64,000 nucleotides of DNA from Chaunax sp. Z400 (Eukaryota; Chordata; Actinopteri; Lophiiformes; Chaunacidae), in NCBI GenBank assembly GCA_037577475.1, contig CM075188.1:16078501-16142500 (forward strand). Direction: 5' to 3'. The notes beneath the pieces are model-generated. The model was not told the origin of the DNA. It searched no databases and saw only the letters and a program-made list of their open reading frames with translations. The stretch's first letter is position 1, and every line of letters begins with the position of its first letter. A program made the position numbers and the translations under genes. Positions 12,183 to 34,498 of this stretch are shown here, piece by piece.

Positions 12183-15100
12183 TTTCAAGAGTTCAAACCC
12201 TTAGATGAACGATGCATTGCTGAAAGACTCTCATTTAAATGTATTTGTTTAGCTTGATTGCTATACATTTTGATGTGAGTGTGTTTAAGTTTTGTAAATG
12301 GTCTTGCAAAGTTGCATTGTTTATTATCCTTAAAAAAGAAGGGTTTGCAACCACTCAGTTTCAATATGAATAGAACATCTGCCAACATCTCAAAACACAA
12401 GCTCACATTAACATTCTCTACTACACTATTACTACATAATATGGCATAATAGGAGTAGTCTCATGCAATAATCATTGTTAATAATAACCTTGCCCAAGGG
12501 AATATGAGCTGTATTTAAAGAACAATGCAAGGTGCTGGTAGTGCTCCTCTCTCCTTATGGCTGAATCCCAGATGAGGATATGTTGACGGCCTGACAGGAG
12601 CTGATTCATCATCCCACACAGATCATCCATCACCGGCAGCAGGCAGAGGAGCAGCACTGCGGTGGGTGACAGCCCAGGAGCATATGGGCAGCATTTCTGC
12701 TCCAACTGCCCCACAAGGTGCTCAGGCCTACGTGTGCTTCAGAGAGCGTCCTTTAATGCAATGCAGTGATACGTTCAGTTTTTGCAATGTTCAAGTGTTG
12801 AAGTCATAGATTAAGAACATCAGAAAATAGGCAGCGTTACAAGATATATATTAATGTCACACCAGCGGACATATCCGGTGCATTCTTAATCCAGTGTGTG
12901 AGAACGAATCATACAGATATATTCAATAGGAATAAATGTTTTGGAATATCATTAAGGTTCAGTCTTTAATTGGATTATTTAACTTTCCTAACTTTTGATC
13001 TAATTAAATGAGAAGAAAAGACATTTGTAGTGTTGGAAGAAGTCAAATAATTTAATTTGAATTGTTTAGTCATATGGTCCTATTGGATGCATTCATAATC
13101 AGATTTTTTGTAGTTTGTACTGTCCCTACTTATTAGATATTCATGAATCTTTTACAGTTGTTTATTTTTTTGTGAGAAGCTTTGCTCTACTGAGCATATA
13201 TGCTCTCGACATGCTGTGATTTTTACCAGATGATGTTGACCAATAAAACATTAAAACAACTCATCCTTAGGGGGACATGAACGTTTCTGTGTGTACATGC
13301 ACATATCTGTATACATCTGAGCATGTGTTTTTATTTGTGTATACATGCAGACTTCATGGCGCACTACCCTGCCACGTGTCTGGCTGTTTGCTGCAACTCT
13401 TCCATTGGTGCTGGGCTGTAGTGGATGGTTGGGTCTCTCCATAATGAAGAGGTGGTCTAGACCTGCTCTTTTTGTAAAGTGCCTTGATATAACTTTTGTT
13501 GTGATTTGGCGCTATATAAATAAATTGAAATTGAATAATGTGTCTTGCTCATGTGAACGCAGAGGAGTGAAGAGTTCATTTGGACCTGGCTAATTTTCCC
13601 CTGAGCCCCTCGTTTACAGCTTTACAGCCAATGTATGTGTCTGTCTTTTTTGCCTACCTCTACTCATCCTTCCATCCTCTGACATTTGAATCTCTCTTCT
13701 GCAACTTGACTTCCCACCTTTTGCTGCTTCTTCGTCCTACCTGCTGCTTCTATTTAATCTATTATTTTCTCCCTTTGGCATTTGTCCTTTTGAATTCCAA
13801 TCTGCAGCTGATTTCTAACTTAGATATACCATAGTAATCAAATAAAGATCTGATATACTGGATTCAGGGTAGTGAAACATTTGGGATCCTTTTCTGTGCT
13901 TAATTCTCGTCACTTTACTATCTTTGTGCAGGTTTCTTTCTTTGTAACCTAATTTGAAGATAGATCTTTATGTCATTATGCTGCACTTTATCAATAGCAC
14001 TTTTTGTGTTGTTGCAGAAAAAGTACAAGTGTAATTAATAACATTCTTAATGCTCAGGGCCTTGGTATTGTGTATGCTGTCTCACTGTCATGGCTCACTG
14101 AAAGACTGAAATGCATCTGAACCATTGTTAATGTTATTAGTCACACCAGTGTTTCTTGTACTATGACAAATCACAATGACTGTTGTTAAACAGTTGATTG
14201 AATGAATCAGAAAAAGGTCTAATAAAATATTTAAAAAGTATGTAATCCATTGTATTGACAGAGAGCAGAAGTAAGTGTATTGAAAATGAATACAATTTGT
14301 CAGAAGTCAAGCTACAGCTGGCCTTACGTTTGAGGAATATGGAGCCCTCCAGGCAGCATGCATCACACACAATGCCTCTTTTTAATAGCTTACAGCTAAA
14401 AGTCACTGAGCTTCAGGGAACATAAGTGTCTATTTCCACTCAGACTCCTTTAGCAGGCCTGTGTGAGTATGGATATATGTGTGTTGGCTTGTATTTTATT
14501 TGCTGTCTCTCACTATATCTGACTAAAAAATTAAGGGCAGCTGCAGAGAGGGTGTTCCAACAGTCACTGAAATCTGTGATGCTAAAGGTGCAGTGCTGTA
14601 CAAAAAAAGCCTAGAGCAGGAGAGATTGCCTGTATACTGTAGTTATATGATGCTCAAGCTCAGCAAGCCTCTGCAATGCTTGACGTGCCCCTGCAGACGG
14701 AATTAAGTGCTCTGCTGGATAAGGAGTAGCGAATGAAAACAAAAATCCGAAAAAATATCTCCAAGGCTGACGTGCAGATGTACAGAATAACAGGGTATTA
14801 GGAGTTATCTAAATGTTGTACTGAGAAAGAAAAACTAATGATCTACAATCATATTCTCTCTTTCATCTGTATAATTTTTCATCAGTAGCCATGCTGCTTC
14901 CCTGTGTGAAGAGGCAGGCTCAGTCTGGAAACAGGATGTGGGCAAGAAAACTAGCCTCCCACATGCCAAAGACCATCTTGAGCTCATTTACATAGGTTAT
15001 GTGTGTGTGTGTCTTTGTACAAGTGTTTGGTTTGTAGTCAGCTGTCCAATGAATTCCTTGTTTGCATGTGTGTCTGCGTAGTTATCTATCGTCACTTTGT

Positions 15101-16167
15101 ATGTTTGTGTCTGTATTTGTGCTTGTTCCCTCCCCCATCTGCTGCGTAGGCTTCATTTCCAAGCACAGCACCATGCATGGCATCCCCACTGGCACTGTCT
15201 TCAGCCCACATGGAAAAGTTGAAGACAGGCAGCCGGGCTGTCTGCCTCCCTCAGTCTGACAACCTCCCCTCTTGGTCTTTGCACAAACAAGAAGCTGCAA
15301 AGATATTTACCCTAACAAGTGAATAAATCTTGCACAGAGTCTTGCGATCAACATTTCTTTAAACAAAAACACCCATTTAAAGATAGGGAAATAAAATACT
15401 TGATTACAGAAGACTTGAGACTGGGGCTCAAGTCAGACTTAAGTCACAAACATTAGTCCTGTACTTAAGATTCAGGCTTGACTGTTTTCTCTAATCAAAC
15501 ACATTTTTCAAGACTTTCACTGATTATTTAATAATTAGGCCAACATGCAAAGGAGGGTCTTTATCTCAGTTACTATATGTAACAAAACACTACTAAATTT
15601 GAAAAGAAAATGTTTAAATCCACCATAACAGACCAAATCACCACTCATAGGATCATGCCAATTAATGTAGAGATTATAAAACAGATGCATTTTCTTACTG
15701 TAAACATAATTCAACCAACATTTACATACTGTAACATGGTAGTGTGTGACAAAACAAAATTCAGTGCAGGCAGTGAAACCACTCTGCATGGTGTTATAGT
15801 GAATATTTGGTTTTGTTCACTAAAAATGAAGGCAGAATCCCCATCAGTCACCCTAGTTCTCTACTTTGTCTTGGCTGAATGTGCTGGAAAATCTGTATGT
15901 TTTAGACCAGTTTAAACAAACAAATATGCCAGAGGGAAAATATGAAAAAATATAGGCAAACATCAGCACCTTGGCTTGAGAAATGAGCACACTGCCCTTG
16001 AAAGATGCTTGTTTTGTGCTGAGACAGCAGCACCTACATGATCTATGACTAATGTTATGCTACGTCTGTTTTCATCTTGTGAAACTATTCTGTCATAAGT
16101 GCTGATTAATTTTCTCTAATTTTCAGAGTGGGCAGTGATTTTTTTTATAGTCAGGTTCTTCAACCCC
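12183..16167. other. Intergenic stretch without a recognised gene
   Basis: Apart from a LINE-like tail at 13345-13540, I see only low-complexity AT-rich DNA. A more complex block lies at 14880-15000 and a short (GT)n at about 15000-15012. The reading frames of 60-100 codons here have no recognisable protein features. Confidence 0.35.
13345..13540 (+). mobile_element. Retroelement 3' tail (ends ATAAATAAATTGAAATTGAA)
   Basis: It contains GTGGATGGTTGGGTCTCT, GGTCTAGACCTGCTCTTT and AAAGTGCCTTGATATAAC. These are followed by TTTGTTGTGATTTGGCGCTA and TATAAATAAATTGAAATTG. This is a frequently seen fish LINE/SINE tail. The exact family is uncertain; only the 3' end is present. Confidence 0.7.
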
Positions 16168-16575
16168 CAATTCCAAAAACAGTTGGGGCATTGTGTAAAA
16201 TGTCAATAAAAACAGAATGAAATGATGTGCAAACCATTTTTAACCTAAATGCAAATGAATAAGTACCAAGACAACATATTTAATATCCAAACGGATGAAC
16301 TTTATTGTTTTTATAAATATATACTCATTATGAATGCCTGCAGCACATTTCTAAAAAGTTGGTACTGTGGCATGTTTACCATTATGTTACATCACCTCTT
16401 CTTTTAACAAAATGTCAGTAAGTGATTGGGAAGCCAGGAAAGTGTTGAAGTTTTGAAAGTGGAATTCTGTCCCATTCTTTCTTGATATACGATTTCAGTT
16501 GATCAAAAGTCCAAGGCCATTGCATTTGGTTCCTCATAATGTGCCACACACTTTCAACAGGTGGGGGACATATTT
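16168..16575. repeat. Dispersed repeat, probably DNA-transposon derived
   Basis: Motifs ATTCCAAAAACAGTTGGGGC, AATGTCAATAAAAACAGAAT and GAAATGATGTGCAAACCATT, followed further on by TCTAAAAAGTTGGTACTGTGG, resemble a family I know from many fish genomes. In that family, ATTCCAAAAAAGTTGGGACA-type text is repeated. I cannot assign the superfamily from this fragment. No transposase frame remains. Confidence 0.5.
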
Positions 16576-18689
16576 AGTACCTGGTCAAAGTGAGAATGAC
16601 CAAGAAGCTTTCTGCTCTCAAGCTGAAAAGCTTCAAGGCAAACTGCACTTGTAAGGACCTAAACGAAAAGAGAGAGGTGAGGGCCCAGTAAGTGGAGTTC
16701 GAGTATATGAGAAAATTAAAGGCCTCACTTGTGCACACTGCAAAATAAACAACAGGAGTGGTATTATAATGAATTGGCCATGAATTACAGGCTGATTGAA
16801 TTCAAGTTTAGGTTTAAGAAAACAACTAATGCTTGCTGGCTGTTCAGGATGCTCAGTCTTTGGTGCGAGAGCAGAGAAGAGAAGCAACCATATCCAACCA
16901 ACCAGTCTGTTCTCCTCGTGCTTGCCAGGTTTTCTTGGTGTGTTCTGGTTCCCCCTACCATCACAATGATAAAATGGAGAGATGCATGGGTATTAGTAAC
17001 CCTAACCCTAGCAGCCAGCCAACCAAACAAACTATCACTCAACAAACTCTGGGCCCCAGATGCCCACCCATAGCGCTGGGTGTGAGGCTGCTGGATATGT
17101 GAATGAGACACTGAAGTCTAATTTTGTGCAGTGCAATGATAGATTGCACTGATAATGCAGCTGTGAGTTATGAGACGGACAGAAAGCTCCAAGAACATTG
17201 CAGGGGCTGCAGTTCTCCTCCCTCCAAACTGCTTTGGTAAGATATTATCTAACTTCAAAGAGAACACAAGGGTTAATTAATGACCGTTATGTCTGGACAT
17301 GTAATACTCTTTGAAATACAGTCTAATCTTAGCTGCTACCCTCTAATCATTTGAGATTTACAGCAGGGAGCAGCAGCTGGAGCCATCGGTGGCCCTGCCT
17401 CTGCCTCAGCAACCTCATTAGGACGTCCTTGCTTGTGTACTGTTTAAACATTGTTGTTTACATATTCTGTGGTGTATTAATGGCATTAAATTCTACTTTT
17501 TAACAAAGTGGAGTAATTTTACCCACACTGACTTTTTGTACAGTGTGAATGAGGGTTCAGCATAGTTTTAAAAGGCACGTCAGCAGGACAGGAAAGCTAC
17601 TTTGGAAACACTGTTGTGTCAATAACAATCTGACTTTCTCCTCTGGGTCTCCCGTCACTCTCCAGTGTCAAATTTAGAAAACTACTGCATGGGGCCTGCA
17701 GATGAAAACACTGTCAGCCAGCTACTGGCTTTATTGACAGAGTGATTTACTGCGTTGAACATACTGTATTGATGCCTAAGCATTAGAGACATGAGTGGAT
17801 CTAACTTAACAGCCTTCAAAAGTGTACTTTTTCATAGATTTATATGTGCCACAGCCTTGTAAGGAAAAATGCATTTGACTGATTATTTCTGGTTTCATAA
17901 AATTGACTTTGGTTTACAATTGATCATTTGCTAAAACACTTGCCACATGCCACAGTTTGTCCAAGCTAAACAAGCTTTGGATTTCTCCAGGCTGAAGCAG
18001 TATGCATAGGCTGGTATGAGGGATTATGGGTGTACGATATTGACAAAACATACTGTATGTTGATAATTTCTGGGATTTTGTCGATAACGATAATTAGACA
18101 GAATGTGTTGATAAAATTCTTATGGTGGACTAGCTCGTTTTATTTAATAGGATATTAATTGTTGCCTTCTAATGATATAAATGGAAACAACATGTTTAAT
18201 GAAAATATTTGTTATCTATTTAATTAAAACTGAAGCATTCAAATAAGAATCATGTCTTTTGCGATGTACTTGGTGACAGCATTTGTTATGTCTTGCCATC
18301 ACTTGCTTTTCTTGTCATAATTCTGTGTTCACACTGAATGGGGACTCAGGTTAAAACAAAGCCTTGTTGTGTGGATTCTGATCATGGATGCTAGCATGGA
18401 CTTATGTCTATCAGAGTGTAGACTAACATTAGAAGTTCAGTCCAGCTCTTTATTGGATTTAATTGAGTTCACACTCCAACAGCTCCAGTCAACAATGTCA
18501 CAGAGATTGTGTTATATGCATGGAATACATTAGTCCACACTCAAGAAGTTTTTTTCTCTGGTCTCTTTCTAAAAAAAGTGTAAGGACGTGGGGTTTATAG
18601 GCAGATATAATATTGGGAGAAATAGAATATAACATTTATAATCATGTTTTAATTCATAATCATCTGAAACTAAAAACTGTATTTTCTTT
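16576..18689. other. Intergenic stretch without a recognised gene
   Basis: Overlapping frames on both strands near 16630-17110 do not resemble any protein I know. A TGTACGATATTGACAAAAC motif at about 18030 with GTCGATAACGATAAT after it may be the end of a degenerate DNA transposon. Otherwise nothing can be named. Confidence 0.35.
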
Positions 18690-18862
18690 ACCTACGGCAG
18701 GTGTGGGCCCCCTTCCATTAAATCAGCCATGTTGCCTAAGTAGTCCACAGTGGAATTTTGGGCCTTTTTTAGCAGCTACTGTAAGGGTTTGTGAGAGGAG
18801 GCGTTACCAGTTGGTTGCAATTTGCAGCCACACCCTAGACGTCACCAAACCCTACACAATGG
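18690..18862 (+). repeat. Dispersed fish repeat remnant
   Basis: It carries AATCAGCCATGTTGCC, AGCAGCTACTGTAAGGGTTT, CAGTTGGTTGCAATTTGCAG and CCACACCCTAGACGTCACCA before AACCCTACACAATGG. I recall a common fish non-autonomous element ending GTTGCAATCTGCAACCTCAC. This is a degraded copy lying inside the spurious 199-codon frame at 18613-19212. Confidence 0.5.
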
Positions 18863-21024
18863 CTGAAAATATGAACAAGTATGCCAAGTATGCTAAGCAT
18901 CTAAACTGGGTCATATCAGAACTAAGGTCTGATTTTAATGTTATCCTTATGACAATACAGGACTTATCTCGCTCTACTCAGCAATACGAGGAAAATGCAG
19001 TTTCTTATTTTCATGTCTTCTGCACAGATCAATTGGCAAGGATGCTGATTTTCTTTTCTTTTCTTTTTTCTTTTTTTTTGCCTTGCACCTGTTACCCTCA
19101 GCCTCAGTCTTTTTTTTATCACATTGGGGTAGGAAGAGAACATTTATGCCTCCTGACATGGATTCCTCATCTTAAAACAAGTCTCCTTAAAACAAATTTT
19201 TTTTTCAAGTAACACATGGAGCAAACATGAGCTTAATCAACTAGATAGCTACAGCTAGTAAAATGCAAAACACTAGCTGTAACTTCTGGCAAAATTGATG
19301 CTGAACGGCCAGGAAATGAGAAGCAAGTTTTCATCTGCGATGGTTTTAAATAATTTACCCATTGTTTCAAAAATAATTAATAATTTCAAATGGTAAATCT
19401 GTGAATTATTATATAGCATCACTCATTAAATTTCTATATGTTTATTTTGCGATAATATGTTATCTTAGTATGTTATCATAATCTGCCCATTGTTGATTAA
19501 TGATCCGGCACCTGGACTCCTTTTAAGTACCTCAGCACCTCCATGACAGAGCAAAGAGACAGTGTCCCTTTAAGGGATAGCTCACAGAAGGAGAAGAAAA
19601 TCTGCCAAGAAGGAAGGAGAGGAGGTATGTGTGTGTGTGTACGTGTACAAGTCAAACTTAGAGAGAGAAAGAGAAAGAAGGGTGAAAGAGAGATAAGGAG
19701 AAAGGGAGGCAAAGACAGAGAGATCCAACATTGCATTAGGCACTAAGAGCCATTCTTCACTTGCTAAAGACTAATGCAATTGCCACAATAAGACTGTCTC
19801 AGCGGAGGCTGTAAAAAAAAAAAAAACTACAGTGGAATGAAAGAGGAGAGGCAGGGAGGGTGGGAGGGAGGGAAGAATGGAGGGAGGAGTGAGGAAAGAC
19901 GGAGAACTGCCAGCTCTGCCTCCAGACTCTCATATGGACAGTGGATCTCCAGGGACAACTGGTTGAAAGTCTCTCTCTGTCTCTACTCTTACCTCAGGCT
20001 GTGTATGTGTGTGTGCCCGAGTGGGCTGGTGCTCTGCTGTGTCTCCAGAGTGATTTATCAAGTTTGCAGGGAGGGGAGAGAGGGAGAGAAGGGGAGACAA
20101 CTCCGGTGGCAGGGCAGGCAGCAGTTACCAGCCTGCTGGCTGGGTGTGTTAACTCCACATCTGACCTCTATGGGAACAGAGCAGCCTCCATTCCTCTCCT
20201 CCCCTCTTCGCTGAGTGTGGGAACAAGGAGGAGAGATCCTCATTTATCCATCTCTCTCTGCTGCTTGCTGGGCTTTCGAGCTTTGGGAAGCGGCCCTGGA
20301 TATGCAGGACATGACGTGAGTGGACAGCTTTTGCGGCGAGGCCTCAGTGGGAGTCCTGGGCGCTGAGGATTGCACTGCCGACTGATTTTTGGATCTGAAA
20401 TGGCTCAGTTGGCAAAGTCGTGCTGTCAGTCAGGCAGCCATCCAGTTGTGTAGTCAGTCATTAGCCAGTCAGATATTTAGTTAGTCAGCCAGTTAATTTG
20501 TCAGTGGGGTCCTTCCATAGGGCAAACAGTTCCTCTTTGTGCATATCCTCATCTAAACTCTGAGGTGACTCAGACTTACCCAGTTGCAAAAACGGACCTG
20601 TGGGCATGGTGAGTGGCAAGCACCTCTCTCTGTCTCTCACATGCTTTTTCACTCACACTTTTTTCCCCTTTGTGGTTAAATCTTTCCATTTCCAAATTTT
20701 AATGGTTTTCCTCTGTTGTGTTTCACTCCTTAGTTTTTCAGCTTTTTGTCTCTGGTAGATGACTAATCAAGACAACAGATATAATGAAAGCTTTAGACTT
20801 ATGTTATGGAGATAATACAGTTAGTCAAACTTTGATCTTTTTGTGATGGTACTTGGGAGGAAAAGTGCATCTATTGTATAACAGGTAGTTGGTTTGACAG
20901 TCATCATTGGCTCACCAGAGATATTTCTCATAGGTAGTTTAATCTTGTTGTTTATTAGAGTTGAAAGTAAAAAATAATCTGTTTGCCTAAAGTTGGTGTA
21001 GATTCTCATTCATCCAGGACATGG
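18863..21024. other. Intergenic stretch with a purine-rich block and a possible non-coding first exon
   Basis: Positions 19560-19740 and 19830-19900 are rich in GA/AGGG runs. The block 19900-20610 is less AT-rich than its surroundings and ends in a splice-donor-like CATG|GTGAGT at 20608/20609. Frames across it lack protein character. It could be a 5' UTR exon of an unseen transcript, but there is no direct proof. Confidence 0.3.
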
Positions 21025-21081
21025 TAATCCTGTAAGGTTGAATCTGAAGCAACTTGCTTCAGATTCAACCTTACAGGATTA
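21025..21081. repeat. Near-perfect 57-bp palindrome
   Basis: Arms of 28 bases (21025-21052 and 21054-21081) are exact reverse complements around a single C. The left flank GTAGATTCTCATTCATCCAG and GACATGG resembles a fish retroelement edge that I associate, without certainty, with Penelope-like elements. A recent inverted duplication by template switching is an alternative. Confidence 0.9.
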
Positions 21082-30111
<9,030 letters not shown>

Positions 30112-32250
30112 GTCACATATGACCCAGCTGCTGTGGACGAAGACATGATCTGGAGCCCAAGAGGATGCTGGCGAGGACAGGGTGTAGAGGGGCAGAGAAG
30201 TGCAGGGTGGGGCCCTTGGCTGTGGTGGGGAGGGTTCCTGGCACCGTGATTTGATGCACAAAGAGAAACAAAAATCACATTGCCAGGGATTTCCACTCTT
30301 TCACAGCTCAGCAGGTGATCGTGTTATATTTCCACAGTGGGATGCTTTTGTGTAGTCTCCTTGATTTAACACAGGATGTTTCTGTGGTGTCAAAGGAATA
30401 AACATCGAAGAGCTTAGGAGGACACCATGATCAAGAGCTTTTCAAGTTGAACTGGGTTCTTCTCACACAGAACATGTGTTCCTTAAAGGCTTTCTGGAGG
30501 CATTTATTTCTGCAGGTAAATATTTTTATTTATTTGAAATTTAAACTATTTAATTTAAACTATCTATCTTCACACCATAGAACACCTTTTTGGAGACAGC
30601 TCATGCTTTGGCTGTCGGAATGTTTTTGTAAACAAGGACACGATTTTGACGTTCAGGGATTCTCCCCCAGCAGCACACTTTGAAGCAAAATATGAATGAA
30701 CCAAGTTGAAGGCGATACAAAACCTCGACATCATTTGAAAAACGTTACCACTGAGCAGTCACGTAAAGGTCTGTATGAATCTCCTCAAATGCCAGCCACC
30801 CACTTGCTAAAGGCACAGAGCTTAGCTAATTGGTGAGCATTGATCCTTGCTATGTGTTGTTCACAGTGGCTAAGTTCAGTGCCTGAGGTGAAATGCTGTA
30901 GTTGATTCGATGGAGGGGATTTGTTGCGGTGAGTGGAAAGAACTTGATCGTCTTGGAAGGGGGAGGGAGGAGGGGAGGAGGGATGAGAGATTAGGTGGAG
31001 GAGGAGGGAGGGAGGCTGGGACGTGTGGAGATTAAAGGTCCCATGTGGAAGCTATGTTGTGTTAAAGGTGTTAGGTCTTGATTGCAGAATTTGGTCCAAA
31101 CGTGAGACGAGATGTACCGTTTCTGAAAACTGTTTGCCTGAAGCAACAACTGTCTTATCTTATGCATCTGGCAAGAATCATCATGCATGCCAAGTATATT
31201 AGAATGTGTTTCAGTGAGACTGTTTGACCCAGGTTTACTGTGGATTTAAAAATTCCACAGGTTGTATTGTGATTTTAGGAATGTGGTGATAAATGTCAGA
31301 CCCGTCTGGGCAAGCCCAGTTCAACTGAGTTTGCTCAGGACTAGTGTGCCAGAAATTTGGTGCCACATGGGAACTTGGTCTTATGTGTTGGAGATTAAAC
31401 CTGCATACAGCAGCCATTTGATAAATCCCTCCCCATGCAGCAAATGTCTAATCATATGCTGGACGTTTAGCAACTAGTCATGGCAGGCCTTCAAATGTGC
31501 ATGGGTAACTTAAATTTTCATTTGATTTACACATTATTGTTAACCACATATGTGCCATGGAAGAAGACTAAGATTGACAGGTATACCATCTGCTGTGCTC
31601 AGCAAACGGTACGTTCACCCTATTCTTACAGTGCGTGTTGTAGCCCTCTTGTTTGATTTGGAGAAAAACAACTTCTGTATCAGCACGCAGCACAACGCAC
31701 TGTCAAACAACGATGTCTGGGCTGTGCCCTCCCGTGCCTACTGAACTGGTATCAGTGTTTTACCTGAAAACTGGCTCAGTTCAGCAGGAACAGGAGTGGA
31801 GCCCACTAACTTGCAGGATCTATGTCCCATGTTACCTCATCAACTTCCACTGAACATGCAGAAAGGCAGCCCAGCCTATAGATTCAACATTTCTTCTGCT
31901 GAGCCTTTGTGTTTAGTTGACAACACCCGCCACAGAGTGATGTCAGGTGTTGACCTCGAGTCATTGGCCCTGTAGAAAATCAAACCCGGGCCATCCAATC
32001 TGCCAGATGATGGGAATGAACTCTGAAGTGTATCCAAGGCAGTGCAGCTCCAGATTGATTACTGGCCCGCTTTCTCCTAAAATATGAATGTTTCATAAGC
32101 AGATTTAATATTCTGTGCTTGATAGGTTTGTCATGGCATCCTGAGCCTTCATGTGAATGCTGTTATATGCTTCTCCTAGGCCTTCATGTTTATTCCAGCA
32201 TTCTCCCCTTAAAAAGGCTGCAAACCCGTTGCCTCTATCTCTCTTTCTCT
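30112..32250. other. Intergenic stretch; possible spliced exon at its start
   Basis: A strong acceptor-like run TCTCTTTTCCTCTTCCCTCAG precedes 30112. The following sequence stays open for 45 codons in phase 0 until TGA at 30247-30249. A donor-like CTGCAG|GTAAAT follows at about 30516/30517. The purine-rich block 30955-31020 is simple sequence. I do not recognise any protein, and the region may simply be non-coding. Confidence 0.25.
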
Positions 32251-32820
32251 CGCCCCATTTACATAGCCTTTTCAAGGCGGGACTGGTGCACTTTTATTCC
32301 GCCCAGACGTTCTATATAAACACAATGAAGGCCTAATGGGGGTCTGTTTTGTGCCACCTCTGTGACAGCAGTGGTGGTATTAACAGCGCGGAATCACACA
32401 TGTGTAAACACAAGGTGGATATGCAGGACAGGGCTGTGATATTTTGAAGATGTATTCTACGTGTGGCCTTAAAACTTAAAGACTTAAAAAGCAGCGCGTA
32501 TCAGTTAGCAGCTAACTCAAAGAAGAAGAAAATCAACCGTAAATGTGTTCAAATTGGGGAGACGGCATAAGTTTTGGGAGCTGTTTACCCTTTGATTAGA
32601 GGATGAGATCAAATGCCATGTAACGGGGAAGGTACATCATTTCTTTGCCATTTTTCTTCATTATTCACAAAGCGCTGCTTGACACATATCACACTAAACG
32701 TGATGCTGCGGTGCTATACGTTATACCGCTTTTTCTTGAGTAATCCCGGCTCGCTATTTAAATCACACACTGGAGCGGCATTGTTCCTCCGTTGTCTTGT
32801 TCAGTGTGAACAAACCAAAA
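32251..32820 (+). repeat. Dispersed repeat, family B, copy 1
   Basis: The core 32266-32392 aligns with 56164-56290: CTTTTATTCCGCCCAGACGT, ACAATGAAGGCCTAATGGGG, GTGCCACCTCTGTGACAG and TTAACAGCG. The following GGGCTGTGATATT and GTGTGGCC also have counterparts at the second site. The distal part (TTGTTCAGTGTGAACAAACC) fits the end of a known type of fish non-autonomous element. There is no coding capacity. Confidence 0.65.
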
Positions 32821-34310
32821 GCATTGAAGACGAGGGTCTTCGTTGCAGCGCTGTTGCCTGATCTCTTTGTAAAACAGACATCTGACTATCTTGCTCATCT
32901 CTCTCTGGCTTTCTGAGCTGTCAAAGGCCAGACTGAGAGTGGAGGTCATTGTCAGGTAACACCAGCGAAGTGTCTGCTATGCCTGTATGACGGGTGTCAC
33001 AGAGTCGTCACCATTATCAGTGACTGGGAATGTGCGCAGTGTTGCTTCCTGCCCACTCTCCATTTCTAGTTTCTGCAGATAAATGTTCCATTCAAATCTA
33101 GAGGATGTCAGTCAACAAAAGGGTAGAAAGGTTTTTCACCATGTCAGCCATGTGATGTTGACTTCAGGGCATTGTTTCGGCCAAGTGCTACCGCTAACAA
33201 TTTAGCCATCATTTGTGTCAGCATTTACTCTAATTGAATGAGGGAGACAACGGTGCATGAAATTCATTATTCTAAATGGCATTTAGGTTCCCAACTACTT
33301 TCAGTCATTTGATTTATTTTGATGTTAGAGGTGCGACCATTGTTTAATTTCATTACTAACCCTGTCACAATTTAATGTAATAAAGTTCAAATGTGCCTGT
33401 GAAATAATTGTAGCATTGTTTTTCATTCAACATAATATAATTTATCCCCAGAAGGGAAACGTGTTCAAGCATGAAATAATTAAATTGGCGACAAAGAATA
33501 AAATGGTAATCAAAGAAGCATGATGTGAAAAAAAGAGAACGTAAATGTGGGATAATCTCTGAGCTTCATGGGAAATGATGTGATTGTCTTGTGTTTATTT
33601 GTCAGTCGAAGCTACCTTTGATGAAAGTGAGGCCATAAGGTCAATGTGTGGTGTTTAGGAAGTTGGGGCAAGGTTAGGGTTATTATTATTGTATGAATGA
33701 GGGATTCGACAGTCTTTATCGGAAATTTATTTCTAGCAATGTGGAGATTCATTATCCAGTAAAAACACTTGTGTCTAAATTAATATTCTCTCCCCTTACA
33801 ATATTGTTCGACTCATAATGAACAATTTAATCATCTTTTTACTCCACACTTTCCTCCTCCTCATCAAAACCTGGTTCATACATTATCTACAATGCAATTC
33901 AACTGCTGACAGTTTGACATTGGGTGTGGTATGCTAGTTGCTTTTATGTAGCTCAATGGTTTCATAGGACAGAGACCTTCGTATGGGAAAATTAAGATAC
34001 ATGCAATGCTACTTAACAGTTAACTGGATAAATAATAATTTAAAAAAAGATTTTAAAATATGCTCTCTGATCAACATTTCTGGGAGAGGATGAACTTGGG
34101 CTCTCAATATTTCTAAAAATCTAAAGAAAACAAAAAAACAAACCTGGTTGGAAATAATAGTTTGCTAATTGTAACTGGTGTTCCAACAAAATGCAAATTG
34201 TCAAAGGTTAAATTGTCTATTTGAGTTATGCTTGTCACACCCAGAGTCAGGCAACCTGTGTCATACACTGAAATCGAAAGCATGACATTAAACATTCATT
34301 AAAACAGAAA
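32821..34310. other. Intergenic stretch without a recognised gene
   Basis: AT-rich, with short frames only and nothing I can name. Confidence 0.4.
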
Positions 34311-34339
34311 CGCACGCACACACGCACACACACACGCAT

Positions 34340-34408
<69 letters not shown>

Positions 34409-34409
34409 T

Positions 34410-34497
<88 letters not shown>
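34311..34497. repeat. Long (CA)n microsatellite with two CGCATG interruptions
   Basis: About 185 bases of CA repeats. The interruption ACACGCATGCACAC occurs at about 34332-34345 and again 70 bases later at about 34402-34415, which suggests an internal duplication of the array. Confidence 0.98.

Positions 34498-34498
<1 letters not shown>

Noticed and set aside
16997..17012. TAACCCTAACCC, possible interstitial telomere repeat
   Set aside because: Only about two units; expected by chance in 64 kb.
18020..18130. GTACGATATTGAC/GTCGATAACGATAAT motif as a transposon end
   Set aside because: Similar to degenerate ends I recall, but no matching second terminus or target duplication could be found.
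18613..19212. 199-codon plus-strand open frame
   Set aside because: It overlaps a degraded dispersed repeat (18690-18862) and a T-rich stretch; no domain or codon bias.
19837..20366. Two overlapping plus-strand frames of 125 and 141 codons
   Set aside because: They arise from purine-rich and less AT-rich sequence; composition is low-complexity and there is no recognisable motif.
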